Below, piece after piece: positions 1-9,361 of a stretch of DNA of 64,000 bases; position 1 is the first letter of the stretch; every line of letters starts with the position of its first letter. The stretch covers positions 186,001 to 250,000 of the forward strand of contig JAJZBZ010000001.1 of the NCBI GenBank assembly GCA_021846275.1. The letters run 5' to 3'. Source of the stretch: Acidobacteriota bacterium. GTDB lineage: Bacteria > Acidobacteriota > Terriglobia > Terriglobales > Acidobacteriaceae. The position numbers were made by a program, and so were the translations under genes. The notes beneath the pieces were generated by a model. It ran no database searches and had not been told where the DNA came from. It saw only the letters and a list, made by a program, of their open reading frames with translations.

Positions 1-123
1 GGCGCGGGCAGCGTGATCGATCTGGCATATCGGGTGCGCGTGGACGAGCGCTGGCAGACGGGCAGAAGCGATGGACTGGGCGGCGTGGAGCTGGAGATTG
101 CCGGGATGCGGGCGAGCGCGTGA
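1..123 (+). CDS. recJ: Single-stranded-DNA-specific exonuclease RecJ, C-terminal fragment
   Basis: This is the last 40 codons of a gene that enters from the left edge and stops at TGA 121-123. The readable tail contains SVIDLAYRVRVDERW followed by GGVELEIAGMR. This closely resembles the end of the C-terminal OB-type domain of RecJ, where a VDLAYRLREN stretch is followed by GLELEIAG. RecJ is a 5'-3' single-strand exonuclease of recombination and mismatch repair. The catalytic DHH part lies outside the window, so the assignment rests on this short tail only. A strong hairpin terminator follows 22 nt after the stop. Confidence 0.6.
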   Translation, partial: GAGSVIDLAYRVRVDERWQTGRSDGLGGVELEIAGMRASA

Positions 124-145
124 TCGGCGCTCATGGGGTACGGCA

Positions 146-181
146 AAAATCCGCCGCCTGAAGGATCAGGCGGCGGATTTT
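146..181. terminator. Bidirectional rho-independent terminator
   Basis: A perfect 16-bp inverted repeat (arms 146-161 and 166-181) surrounds a 4-nt loop. The arms start and end with A/T runs, so a U-tract follows the stem on either strand. It lies between the end of recJ (+) and the converging WXXGXW gene (-), and can stop both. Confidence 0.9.
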
Positions 182-316
182 GTTTGCGGGGAGGGTGCGG
201 GTTACCAGCGACCGTGGGGGTGGGAGTCGGATTGCGTTCGCGGCTCTATTCCTCTCCGAGAGATGGCGAATACGGCCGCAAGTTTCACACTGGTCATCGT
301 GGAGTGCTGGTACGCC

Positions 317-1267
317 TCAACGGCGCGGACCGCTGGCCCCTCCATGTCGCTGGCGATAGATTTGGCGACTTGCGTTGTTCTGCCTGCGGTTAATGTTCTG
401 CCGCTGTTGCGGTGTCAGTCTGCCCCCGTTTGCGCTGCGGTCTGCTACGACGGAGTTGTGAATGTTCTGCTGCCGATTCAAGTCCCTGGCAGCCTGACCG
501 GAACTGAGTTGCCCGCTTCGCAGTCCTTGAGCGATTCTCCCTTGCTGGTTATAACTACGCCCGTTGATCGTGCTCTTTGCCGTGACGGCTGGCTGGCCGT
601 GGTTGGCGCTGAAGCGCTGCTGCGGACTGCTGGCGGCGGACTGCATGTGCTGGGCCTGAGCTGAGGTTGCGCCGACGTGCTGCTCGTTGGCGGCCATGCG
701 CTCCTGAGGCGTGGGCGGATGGTTGATGCCGCCGGGACCGCCGGAGTAGGCGACGTGGTTGTAGTTGTTGACGGTGTAACGGTTGACGACGGTGCGGTTG
801 ATGTAGGTGTTATGGACGAAGGTCGGGTTGACGTTCATGACGGCGCGGTTGTAGAAGAATCCGCCGCCGTGCCAGTAACCGCCGACGAAGCCGACGCCCA
901 TGTAGCCGAAGCCGTAGTTAATGCCGCCGTAGTAGCCGACGTGCGGACCCCAGTAGCCGGGGTGAAAGATGTAGGCACCGGCGCCCCAGCCCCAGTAGGG
1001 CGGTGTCCAGAGCATGCCGATGGCAGGCGGGGCGACCCATACGCCGGGAACCCAGTAGTAACCGGCTGGGCCGTAGCCCCAGTAGCCGGGGGTCCACATG
1101 TAACCCGGCTGTGGGCAGATGGGCTGGGTGTAAACAGGCAGCGCGGGCGGGGCGATGCCGACGCTGACGAAGACGGCGGCGCGGGAGGTCGCGGGAAAAA
1201 GCGTGGCGACGAGGGATAGAAGCAGAATCGGTATCCAACGGGAAGTTTTCAAGCGGGGAAAGTTCAT
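317..1267 (-). CDS. Secreted WXXGXW/YXXGYW-repeat protein
   Basis: A 316-residue protein. The chosen start, ATG 1265-1267, has GGAG seven bases upstream and begins directly with a signal peptide (MNFPRLKTSRW, a hydrophobic core, then AAVF). An upstream in-frame ATG at 1339 would add 24 residues before the signal and is less likely. Residues about 45-140 hold repeated aromatic/glycine motifs such as PGYWGYG, PPYWGWG and HPGYWGPH, of the WXXGXW repeat type known from proteobacterial and acidobacterial secreted proteins of unknown role. The middle part is rich in Asn, Tyr and Val. The C-terminal 120 residues are Gln/Asn/Arg-rich and low in complexity, with QQRQNINRRQNN near the end. The product is probably exported or surface-associated; no enzymatic motif is visible. 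Confidence 0.8.
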   Translation of the reverse strand: MNFPRLKTSRWIPILLLSLVATLFPATSRAAVFVSVGIAPPALPVYTQPICPQPGYMWTPGYWGYGPAGYYWVPGVWVAPPAIGMLWTPPYWGWGAGAYIFHPGYWGPHVGYYGGINYGFGYMGVGFVGGYWHGGGFFYNRAVMNVNPTFVHNTYINRTVVNRYTVNNYNHVAYSGGPGGINHPPTPQERMAANEQHVGATSAQAQHMQSAASSPQQRFSANHGQPAVTAKSTINGRSYNQQGRIAQGLRSGQLSSGQAARDLNRQQNIHNSVVADRSANGGRLTPQQRQNINRRQNNASRQIYRQRHGGASGPRR

Positions 1268-1488
1268 GGTCGTGCTCCAGTCTGTGGTATCCGCTTCGTG
1301 CGGGATGCCTGCATTGGCCGCTTCGGTTGCGTCCTGCACAGTTCAGACGGGAAATTCTGAAGCAGGTTGACAGGACCGAGGACGGCGTTTCTGGCGGGAT
1401 AGACACATGGGTACGGGGAAAGTTGCCGCTGGTTGTGGAAAACCGGCGGCGGGTGGTTGGGAATACGGATGGCGCGGTAGGAGAAAGC

Positions 1489-2589
<1,101 letters not shown>

Positions 2590-2960
2590 GGATGTGTCCT
2601 TAGCTGTTAAGAAAATGGGCCGGGCAGAGCGTGTGCAAAGAGCGACCGGATGTGAGCTGGCGCGCGCGGAGATGCACGGACCAGCCTGTTCCATCATAGG
2701 GCATTGCATGCAGCAGCCGCGCGCTCTTCGCGCCACGGACGGTTGCGGCGCTTCCGCTGGGCGCGGGTGGTCGGTGGTGGAGGTTGACGGAAACAGCAGA
2801 TTCCCTGCGGGAATGACAACCAAAAGGCAACGGCAACGGTAAAAGCAACAGCAAAAGCAGATTCCCTGCGGGAATGACAACAAGAAAGGCAACGGCAACA
2901 ACAGCGGCGGCGGCAGAATCGCGATTCGCAGGTTGGAGAGACGGGATATGGAGGATGCGG
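2590..2960. other. 371-bp gap between ychF and the next reverse-strand gene
   Basis: No credible gene is visible. The gap holds the ychF promoter region on its left side and, on its right side, the two copies of a G/C-palindromic repeat annotated separately. The right part is also rich in short GCAACGGCAAC-type runs. Confidence 0.6.
2795..2899. repeat. Two tandem-like copies of an intergenic repeat, period 61 bp
   Basis: Copies begin at 2795 and 2856. Both contain AGCAGATTCCCTGCGGGAAT followed by GACAAC and then a GGCAACGGCAAC stretch. The core TTCCCTGCGGGAA is a small inverted repeat (TTCCC/GGGAA). The two copies diverge only after the core, in A-rich and CAACGGCAAC segments. This resembles the dispersed palindromic repeats of bacterial intergenic DNA rather than CRISPR, because only two units are present and no conserved spacer length can be judged. 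Confidence 0.75.
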
Positions 2961-3890
2961 CTAGAAGCGGTAGGTGCCGCCGAAGCCGATGACGTGGCGG
3001 GCGTCGAGGTTGACGGGGACGACGGCGAGGCTGGAGGTGGTGGGGATGGTGGTGGAGCCGATGTTTCCGGCGACCTGGCCGATGCCGAAGTCGATGGAGA
3101 AGCGGGCGTTCTGGCGCTGGGTCCAGCGGACGGCGTAGTCGAGCGTGGTGGGGATGCGTCCGCCGCCGGGGATTTCCTGGTTGAGGTTTTTGACGTGGTA
3201 GGGTTCCTGAGTGAATCCGGCGGCGGGAACGAGCGCGGTGTGCCATGGGCCGGGCAGCGGGAAGCCGACGCCGCCGAACCAGCGTCCGCCGAAGCGCGTG
3301 GCCTGACCGCCGAGGCCGAAGATGGAGGCGTTGGTCATCTTGAAGCCGACGTTGAGGAGCAGCGGAACCCTGAGGTCGAGAGCGGTTTTGGTGGCGGCGA
3401 TGTAGACGTCTTCGTTGTTGTAGGTGGTGTTGGCGATGGCGCCGGAGACGAAGGGATCGTTGAGGCGGAAGACGAAGCCGGAGCCGAGTGCGGGCATCCA
3501 TTTGCGATGGAAGGCGTTTTCGCGCAGGAGGATGGTTTTGGCGTGAAAGATGCTCATGCCGCTGTAGTTCCAGAGGGTGCTGAAGTCGGGATTGGAGCCG
3601 TCGGTGTGGATGCTGCGGGTGTAACCGAATTCGACGAGGTTGTGGATGCCCTCGGTGACGCTGACGGTCTGGACATCGCCGATGACGGAACCCGCGGCGA
3701 CGAAGTGGTAGCCGAGTTCAGGGATGGAAAAGAGCTTATGCGGCGCGACGGGGACGACGTAGGCGGTGGGGGTGATGAAGCCGCCGGTCTGGCCCTCAAG
3801 GGTGAGGTTTTGCGCGCGGAGCGGGCTGTGAGCGGCAAGCAGAAGCGCAGTGAAAACAACGGCAAGCAGGCGAAAGCTGGGACGAGGCAT
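2961..3890 (-). CDS. Putative outer-membrane beta-barrel protein
   Basis: A 309-residue protein. The start ATG 3888-3890 is preferred because GGAGGAG lies 8 nt upstream; an ATG at 3920 would put that ribosome-binding site inside the gene. The N-terminus MPRPSFRLLAVV, with a hydrophobic run ending in LRAQN, is a signal peptide. The rest shows alternating hydrophobic/polar strands with many Gly and aromatic residues. It ends in GGTYRF, and the terminal Phe is the classic outer-membrane barrel insertion signal. No specific porin or transporter family is recognised, so the substrate is unknown. Confidence 0.75.
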   Translation of the reverse strand: MPRPSFRLLAVVFTALLLAAHSPLRAQNLTLEGQTGGFITPTAYVVPVAPHKLFSIPELGYHFVAAGSVIGDVQTVSVTEGIHNLVEFGYTRSIHTDGSNPDFSTLWNYSGMSIFHAKTILLRENAFHRKWMPALGSGFVFRLNDPFVSGAIANTTYNNEDVYIAATKTALDLRVPLLLNVGFKMTNASIFGLGGQATRFGGRWFGGVGFPLPGPWHTALVPAAGFTQEPYHVKNLNQEIPGGGRIPTTLDYAVRWTQRQNARFSIDFGIGQVAGNIGSTTIPTTSSLAVVPVNLDARHVIGFGGTYRF

Positions 3891-4139
3891 GGGGATTGCT
3901 CCTCCGGGAGCGTGTTTCATCGATGCGGTGGTGACTTCGGCTGAACTCGTCAGACCCGATTTGCGGGCGGGCGTGATCCGGGTTGTTTTCTGCCTAGTCC
4001 CGTCATGAAACGCGCTCGGTAAAGACCATTGATTTTCGCGCGAGGGATGGATGGTTTGTCAACTGGTATTCACGATGGTCGGGCGGAAGGAATCGGAGTG
4101 GTAGACTCCGGCGTAAGAGGATGGGCGGAAGGGATGGAA

Positions 4140-4808
4140 ATGGCGAGCGGATTTTTCCTGAGCTTCGAGGGCGTGGATGGGTCGGGCAAGACGACGCAGA
4201 TGCGGCTGATGGAGGCGTGGCTGCGGGAGCGCGGCGTGGAGCCGGTGGTGACGCGGCAGCCGGGCGGGACGGCGGTGGGCGAGCGGATACGGGCGCTGCT
4301 GCTGGATAGCCGGACGGGGAGTCTGGACGCGCGGGCGGAGCTGGCGATGATGTTTGCGGATCGTGCGCAGTCGCTGGCCGAGGTGATCGAGCCGGCGCTC
4401 GCGGCCGGGCGCGTGGTGCTGTGCGACAGGTTTACGGACTCGACGGAGGCGTATCAGGGGGGTGGTCGCGGGCTGGGTGCCGAGCGCGTGAGGGCGATGC
4501 ACAGTCTGGTGTGTGGCGAGCGGATGCCGGACCTGACAGTGATGCTGCTGCCGCCGCTGAAGGTGGCGCTGCGGCGGGCGCGACGGCGCAACGAGCACGC
4601 GCAGAGCGAGACGGGTGCGGATGAAGGGCGGTTCGAGGCGGAGCAGGATGCGTTCTTCGAGCGCGTGCATGGGGCGTATCGGGCGATTGCCGAGCGCGAG
4701 CCTTTGCGTGTGGTGGTAATGGAATCCGCCGGGGACGCGCAGGCGGTGCATGGCGCGGTTATAACGAAAATAGAGCCGAGGCTGCGCGCGGCGGGGGTTT
4801 TGCGCTGA
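4140..4808 (+). CDS. tmk: Thymidylate kinase
   Basis: The enzyme phosphorylates dTMP to dTDP. The 222-residue product shows the P-loop FEGVDGSGKTT near the N-terminus, the TMP-binding DRFTDSTEAYQGGGR motif around residue 97, and an Arg-rich lid region (RRARRRNEHAQ) near 142, all typical of Tmk. Two ATGs at 4134 and 4140 compete. GGAAGGG at 4127-4133 is 6 nt before the second and directly abuts the first, so 4140 (MASGFFLSFEG) is chosen. The next gene, a P450, follows after 12 bp and may be cotranscribed. Confidence 0.95.
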   Translation: MASGFFLSFEGVDGSGKTTQMRLMEAWLRERGVEPVVTRQPGGTAVGERIRALLLDSRTGSLDARAELAMMFADRAQSLAEVIEPALAAGRVVLCDRFTDSTEAYQGGGRGLGAERVRAMHSLVCGERMPDLTVMLLPPLKVALRRARRRNEHAQSETGADEGRFEAEQDAFFERVHGAYRAIAEREPLRVVVMESAGDAQAVHGAVITKIEPRLRAAGVLR

Positions 4809-4820
4809 GCGGCTGGCGGT

Positions 4821-6371
4821 GTGGCGAGTGCGCTGCCAAGAGGCGGAACTTCTGTGCGAGGCGGAATTTCAGTGAACGAGAGAACGGGTGGGGATGCTGC
4901 GGCGGCGGTGGTGCGGCGCGGGCGGCTGCGGCTGCCGCGCGGGCTGCGGTGGAATCTGCCGTTTTATTTTTTCAGCCGGTTTTTCAAGCCGGGGAATCCG
5001 ATTCTGCTGTTTGAGCATTTGCGGCAGTTTGGGCGGGCGGCGCACTATCGGCTGCTGTGGAATGACATTGTGCTGCTGAACGATCCGGAGGATATACGCG
5101 AGGTGCTGGTGGACAAGGCCGGCGTCTTTGTGAAGGAGCGGACGCAGCGGCGGATGCGGATTCTGCTGGGTGAGGGGTTGATTACGGCCGATGGCGAGAG
5201 CCACAGGCGGCACCGGCGGATTGCGGCGCCGGCCTTTCACAGGCAGCGGATTCAGGCGTATGCGGGGACGATTGTGGAGCTGGCCGAGCGGCGCGCCGAG
5301 CGGTGGCGCGACGGCCAGCGGCTGGACGCGGCGGCGGAGATGATGGCGCTGGCGCTGGAGGTGACGGCGCGGACACTGTTCGACACGGAGGTGACGGCGG
5401 AGATCAAGGCCGTGAACGACGAGACGAACGCGGTGATGGAGATTTACAACACGCTGATTGCGATGCCGCGGGCGGAGTGGCTGTTGGCGGCGCATGTGCC
5501 GGTGCCGGCGCTGATGCGTTTTCGGCGGGCGAAGCGCAGGCTGGACGCGGTGGTGGATGGGATGATTGCCGCAAAGCAGAGGGAGATGGACGAGCGGCAG
5601 GCGCGCGGCGAGGAGATTGGCGGCGATGTGCTGTCGATGCTGATGGCGGCGCGGGACGAGGTCGGCGGGACGGATGTGGGGAATGGGATGGCGCGGCAGG
5701 CGGGAAACAGGCTGAATGAGCGCGAGCTGCGCGACGAGGTGTTGACGATCTTTCTGGCCGGGTATGAGACGGTGGCGAATGCGCTGACGTGGATGTGGAA
5801 GCTGGTGGGCGAGCACGCGGACGTGGAAGCGCGGCTGATGGCCGAGGTGGATGCGGTGTTGGGCGGGCGCAGGGCGACGCTCGACGACGCGCAGCGGCTG
5901 AAGTACGTGGAGATGGTGGTGGCGGAGGCGATGCGGCTGTATCCGCCGGCGTGGGCGATGGGCAGGCAGGCGATCGAAGAGGTGGAGATTGGGCCGTATC
6001 GGCTGCCGAAGGGATGCTTTGTGTTCTTCAGCCAGTACATGGTGCATCGGGATGAGCGGTATTTTCCGGAGCCGCTGCGATTTGATCCGGAGCGGTTTGA
6101 ACCGGAGGCCAGGGCGGGGCGACCGAAGTTTGCGTATTTTCCGTTTGGCGGCGGGGGCAGGCAGTGCATAGGCGAGGCGTTTGCGTGGATGGAGGCGGTG
6201 CTGGTGGTGGCGGCGCTGGCGCAACGCTGGCGTCTGCGGCTGGAGCCGGGGCAGCGGATCGGGTTGCAGCCGAAGATTACGCTGAGGCCGGACGGGGCGG
6301 TGTGGATGGTGGCCGAGGCTCGCGGCGAGGCGGCGAAGCCGGAGATGGACGAGATGGAGGCGCGGGCGTGA
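4821..6371 (+). CDS. Cytochrome P450
   Basis: A 516-residue soluble-type P450 monooxygenase. Visible signatures are the I-helix oxygen-activation motif [11 protein letters not shown] (Tyr where many members have His or Asp), the K-helix EAMR of the ExxR pair, the PERF-type FDPERFEPE and the haem-ligand loop [16 protein letters not shown]. The start is GTG 4821. A later in-frame GTG at 4872 (GISVNERT region) is a possible alternative and gives a start closer to the usual length. There is no transmembrane anchor; the first 50 residues are basic. No ferredoxin partner is adjacent, so substrate and redox partner are unknown. The gene lies between tmk and mqnC. Confidence 0.95.
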   Translation: MASALPRGGTSVRGGISVNERTGGDAAAAVVRRGRLRLPRGLRWNLPFYFFSRFFKPGNPILLFEHLRQFGRAAHYRLLWNDIVLLNDPEDIREVLVDKAGVFVKERTQRRMRILLGEGLITADGESHRRHRRIAAPAFHRQRIQAYAGTIVELAERRAERWRDGQRLDAAAEMMALALEVTARTLFDTEVTAEIKAVNDETNAVMEIYNTLIAMPRAEWLLAAHVPVPALMRFRRAKRRLDAVVDGMIAAKQREMDERQARGEEIGGDVLSMLMAARDEVGGTDVGNGMARQAGNRLNERELRDEVLTIFLAGYETVANALTWMWKLVGEHADVEARLMAEVDAVLGGRRATLDDAQRLKYVEMVVAEAMRLYPPAWAMGRQAIEEVEIGPYRLPKGCFVFFSQYMVHRDERYFPEPLRFDPERFEPEARAGRPKFAYFPFGGGGRQCIGEAFAWMEAVLVVAALAQRWRLRLEPGQRIGLQPKITLRPDGAVWMVAEARGEAAKPEMDEMEARA

Positions 6372-6394
6372 GGCGCGTGAAGCGCGGATGACCG

Positions 6395-6406
6395 TAGAAT
6401 GAGAGC
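6395..6406 (+). promoter_or_regulatory. Leaderless-type -10 element of mqnC
   Basis: TAGAAT at 6395-6400 is followed by exactly 6 nt and then the ATG of mqnC. GAGAG is the only weak purine stretch between them. Confidence 0.6.
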
Positions 6407-7453
6407 ATGGGAATTTCGCGAGAGCAGGCGATGGAGTTTTTCCGTTCCGATGACCTGATTGGTCTGGGGATGGAAGCGGACGCGGTGCGGCGCAGGCTGC
6501 ATCCGGAGAATGTGGTGAGCTACATCATCGACCGGAATATCAACTACACGAATTTCTGCACGGAGTACTGCACGTTTTGCGCGTTTTATCGGCCGCTGAA
6601 GGGGGCGCGCTCGGAGGAGGGTTACATTCTGGACTTCGAGACGATCTACGAGAAGATTGCCGAGACGGAGGCGCTGGGCGGGACGGGCGTGCTGATGCAG
6701 GGAGGGATCCATCCGGAACTGAAGATTGACTGGTTTGAGCGGCTGTTTCGCGGGATCAGGGAGCGGTTTCCGCGGATATGGCTGCACTGCCTTTCGGCGT
6801 CGGAGATTCTGGCGATTGCCGAGTACTCGGAGCTGAGCCTGCGGGAGACGATTGCGCGGCTGCGAGAGGCGGGACTGGACTCGATTCCGGGCGGCGGCGC
6901 GGAGATTCTGGACGACGAGGTGAGGCACAGGATTGCGCGGCTGAAGTGCAGGACCGAGGACTGGGTGAGCGTGCACAGGACGGCGCATGAGCTGGGGATG
7001 CGCACGACGGCGACGATGATGTTTGGGGTGGGCGAGACGATGGAGCAGCGCGTGAATCACTTCGAGGTGGTGCGGCAGTTGCAGGAAGAGACGGGCGGAT
7101 TTACGGCGTTTATTCCGTGGAGCTTTCAGCCGAATCACACGGCGCTGGGCGGACGCGGCTGGGACGAGGCGACTTCCGTCGAGTATCTGAAGGTGCTGGC
7201 GATCTCACGGCTGTATCTGGACAACATTCTGAATGTGCAGGCGAGCTGGGTGACGCAGGGGCTGAAGGTGCTGGAGCTGGGGCTGCACTTTGGCGGGAAC
7301 GATGTGGGTTCGGTGATGCTGGAAGAGAATGTGGTGAAGGCGGCGGGGACGAGCAACTGCACGACGGAAGAAGAACTGCGACGGATTATTCGCGACGCGG
7401 GATTCAGGCCGGTGCAGCGGGACACGCTGTATACGACGATGTTTCTGAATTGA
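6407..7453 (+). CDS. mqnC: Cyclic dehypoxanthinyl futalosine synthase (radical SAM)
   Basis: MqnC is a radical SAM enzyme that cyclises dehypoxanthine futalosine in the futalosine route to menaquinone. The 348-residue protein has the cluster motif [11 protein letters not shown] at about 55-65 (Cx3Cx2C), the MQGGIHPEL segment, the [10 protein letters not shown] motif and [12 protein letters not shown], all characteristic of the MqnC/CofH group. [12 protein letters not shown] and the absence of a CofH partner favour MqnC. mqnD, a later pathway enzyme, lies at 13.4 kb. The start is set by a TAGAAT box 6 nt upstream instead of a clear Shine-Dalgarno sequence. Confidence 0.93.
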   Translation: MGISREQAMEFFRSDDLIGLGMEADAVRRRLHPENVVSYIIDRNINYTNFCTEYCTFCAFYRPLKGARSEEGYILDFETIYEKIAETEALGGTGVLMQGGIHPELKIDWFERLFRGIRERFPRIWLHCLSASEILAIAEYSELSLRETIARLREAGLDSIPGGGAEILDDEVRHRIARLKCRTEDWVSVHRTAHELGMRTTATMMFGVGETMEQRVNHFEVVRQLQEETGGFTAFIPWSFQPNHTALGGRGWDEATSVEYLKVLAISRLYLDNILNVQASWVTQGLKVLELGLHFGGNDVGSVMLEENVVKAAGTSNCTTEEELRRIIRDAGFRPVQRDTLYTTMFLN

Positions 7454-7495
7454 GGGCTGCGCGAAGGGATTGGCTGCGCGTGGCTGCGCCGGCTT

Positions 7496-8317
7496 TCAGT
7501 AGTGTTTGTAGGCCTGGTTGAACGCCGGGTGGGGCTGGTTGTGGATGAATGCCGCCACGTCCCAGGCTTGCTGCGCGGTGATGGTGCCGGGGCGATTCTG
7601 CGGCATGTTGTGGTAGACGAAGGCGGCCATCTTCGGAATCTGGTTCATGCCGGCGCCGTCGTTGTAGGCGTCCGGCCCCCAGAGCGGCGGAAACTGCGGC
7701 GTGTAGCCAGCGCCGATGGGTCCGTGACAGCCGGCGCACTGAGCGACGTAGAGGCGCTGGCCGCGCGCGGGATCGGGCGTGAGCGCGGGCATGGGAACGA
7801 GGCCGCGTCCGATGAATTTGCGGCGCGTGGGCTGAGGGGTGGAAAGCCAGTCGATGTAGGCGAGCAGGGCGCGCATTTCCCTGCCCTGCGGGTCGAGCGG
7901 AGTGCCGTTTTCGCTGCGCACGAAGCACTCCTGGATGCGTTCGGCGAGGGTGATGACGCGGCCGGCGCGTTTGTTGTAAGTGGGGAAAATCGCGGGCAGG
8001 CCGACCATGGGCGAAGCGTAGGGACGGATGCCGCCCTGCATGTGGCAGTCGGAGCAACTGACGAGCGCGCGGGCGTGGTCAGAGGCAAACTCCGGCGTGG
8101 CGATGAAGATGCGTCGGCCCTGGCGGATGAGTTCGCCCTGAGAGTCAGCGGAGACGGATTCGATGGACGGCGCGTGCCAGGGCATGGTGCCGGGTGGCTC
8201 AGTGGGCAGGCTCCACCAGGTGGACAGGCGCGGGTGGCTGAAGCCGAACCAGAGAATGCCGCCATAGAACGCGGCGCAGAGCAGGCCGAGCAGCAGGATG
8301 GAGTGCTTGCGGATCAA
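7496..8317 (-). CDS. TsdA-like dihaem cytochrome c (putative thiosulfate dehydrogenase)
   Basis: A 273-residue protein with an N-terminal signal anchor (residues 7-27) and two haem-binding sites, CSDCH at 88-92 and CAGCH at 194-198. The order and content around them match the TsdA/SoxA-like family: a GGIRPYASP segment after haem 1, AERIQECFVRSENGTPL at 125-141, and PPLWGPDAYNDGAGM at 210-224. Cys131 is placed where TsdA-type enzymes supply an axial Cys ligand to haem 1; this placement is inferred, not modelled. Family members oxidise thiosulfate to tetrathionate or run the reverse reaction. The start overlaps the upstream gene's stop by 4 nt, so the two are translationally coupled. It is the third gene of a periplasmic operon. 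Confidence 0.8.
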   Translation of the reverse strand: MIRKHSILLLGLLCAAFYGGILWFGFSHPRLSTWWSLPTEPPGTMPWHAPSIESVSADSQGELIRQGRRIFIATPEFASDHARALVSCSDCHMQGGIRPYASPMVGLPAIFPTYNKRAGRVITLAERIQECFVRSENGTPLDPQGREMRALLAYIDWLSTPQPTRRKFIGRGLVPMPALTPDPARGQRLYVAQCAGCHGPIGAGYTPQFPPLWGPDAYNDGAGMNQIPKMAAFVYHNMPQNRPGTITAQQAWDVAAFIHNQPHPAFNQAYKHY

Positions 8318-9324
8318 TGTTCGCGCTCCGTGGGCTGAGGCTGCGTTGCAGCGGCGGGCGCGTAGGGACGGAAGCCGAAGCTGCGGTAAGCGGCTTGCGC
8401 GTCGGGGGATTGGAGGAAGCGGACCCAGGCCTCGGCGGCGGCGCGGTGAGGCGCGTTGCTGAGGACTCCGGCGGCGTAGATGGCGGTGACGTTCTGCGCG
8501 GCGGGGATGGCGACGCCGGTGATGGGGTTGCCGATCTTCTGCTGGAAGGCGACTTCAGAGGACCAGGTGACGCCGGCATCGGCCTGACCGGCGAGGATGC
8601 GCATGGGCGTCTGGCGGTGGTGAATCTGGGTGAGGCGCGTCTGCCCGGTGGCGACTTTGGAGACGTAGACGGACTGGTAGAGCGGGTCGTCGCCGGCGTT
8701 GCGCAGGGCTGCGGCGATCTGGCGCGCGACGCCCTCCCAGGCGGGATTGGGCATGCTGAGGCGCAGATCGGGGCGGGCGAGATCGTTGAGCGAGTGAATC
8801 GCTTTGGGATTGGCGGCGGGGATCATGATGGCCAGATCGTTGGTGGCGTAGCGGGTGACATGATCGACCTGATGGGCGGATTGCATGGCGTCGAGGACGC
8901 GCGCGCCGGCTTCGTAGACATCAGGGGTGACGCGGAGGGTGAAGTTGCCAAGCGTGACGGTGTTGTTGTGCGCGATCTGCTGGCGGAGGATGCCGGGCGG
9001 CAGGGTTTCGTAGAAGATGTGGCCGCGGAGTTCGGGGTGAAGCTGCTCGAAGCGGGCGACGAGCTGGGGCAGGACGAAGAACTGGTTGCCGCCGATGAAG
9101 AGGACAAGCTGCGCGTCGGCGGGATTGCCGTGGAGATCGGGCGTGTTGTCGATGTCGCCGACGGGGAAGGCGTAGCCGTGGTCGGCGGCGGGATCGTTGT
9201 GTCCGGCGGACCAGGGCGGCAGCGGCTGCGAGCTGGCTGGGACGGCGGGCAGGAGCGGTTGCTGCGCAGGGAGGGCGTGCGCGGCAGCCAGTAGGACTGC
9301 CGCGAGAGTGAGCGTGCGTTTCAT
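8314..9324 (-). CDS. Periplasmic ModA-like substrate-binding protein
   Basis: A 336-residue protein with signal peptide MKRTLTLAAVLLAAAHALPAQ. The body has the type 2 periplasmic binding fold seen in molybdate/oxyanion binders: a first strand with LVLFIGGN, then NDLAIMIPAANPKAIHSL, LARPDLRLSMPNPAWEG, and ILAGQADAGVTWSSEV near the C-terminus. No ABC permease or ATPase gene is near, so it may not serve uptake but instead sense or present a ligand to the coupled cytochrome (inference). The next gene overlaps it by 4 nt. The ligand is unknown; a sulfur or molybdenum oxyanion is plausible from fold and context. Confidence 0.8.
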   Translation of the reverse strand: MKRTLTLAAVLLAAAHALPAQQPLLPAVPASSQPLPPWSAGHNDPAADHGYAFPVGDIDNTPDLHGNPADAQLVLFIGGNQFFVLPQLVARFEQLHPELRGHIFYETLPPGILRQQIAHNNTVTLGNFTLRVTPDVYEAGARVLDAMQSAHQVDHVTRYATNDLAIMIPAANPKAIHSLNDLARPDLRLSMPNPAWEGVARQIAAALRNAGDDPLYQSVYVSKVATGQTRLTQIHHRQTPMRILAGQADAGVTWSSEVAFQQKIGNPITGVAIPAAQNVTAIYAAGVLSNAPHRAAAEAWVRFLQSPDAQAAYRSFGFRPYAPAAATQPQPTEREH

Positions 9325-9361
9325 GGTCGTGCTTCCTTGTGCGTTTGAGTGTCCGTGGAGG

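Noticed and set aside
2795-2899. Possible CRISPR array
   Set aside because: Only two units, an unequal internal structure and no cas genes; better described as an intergenic repeat.
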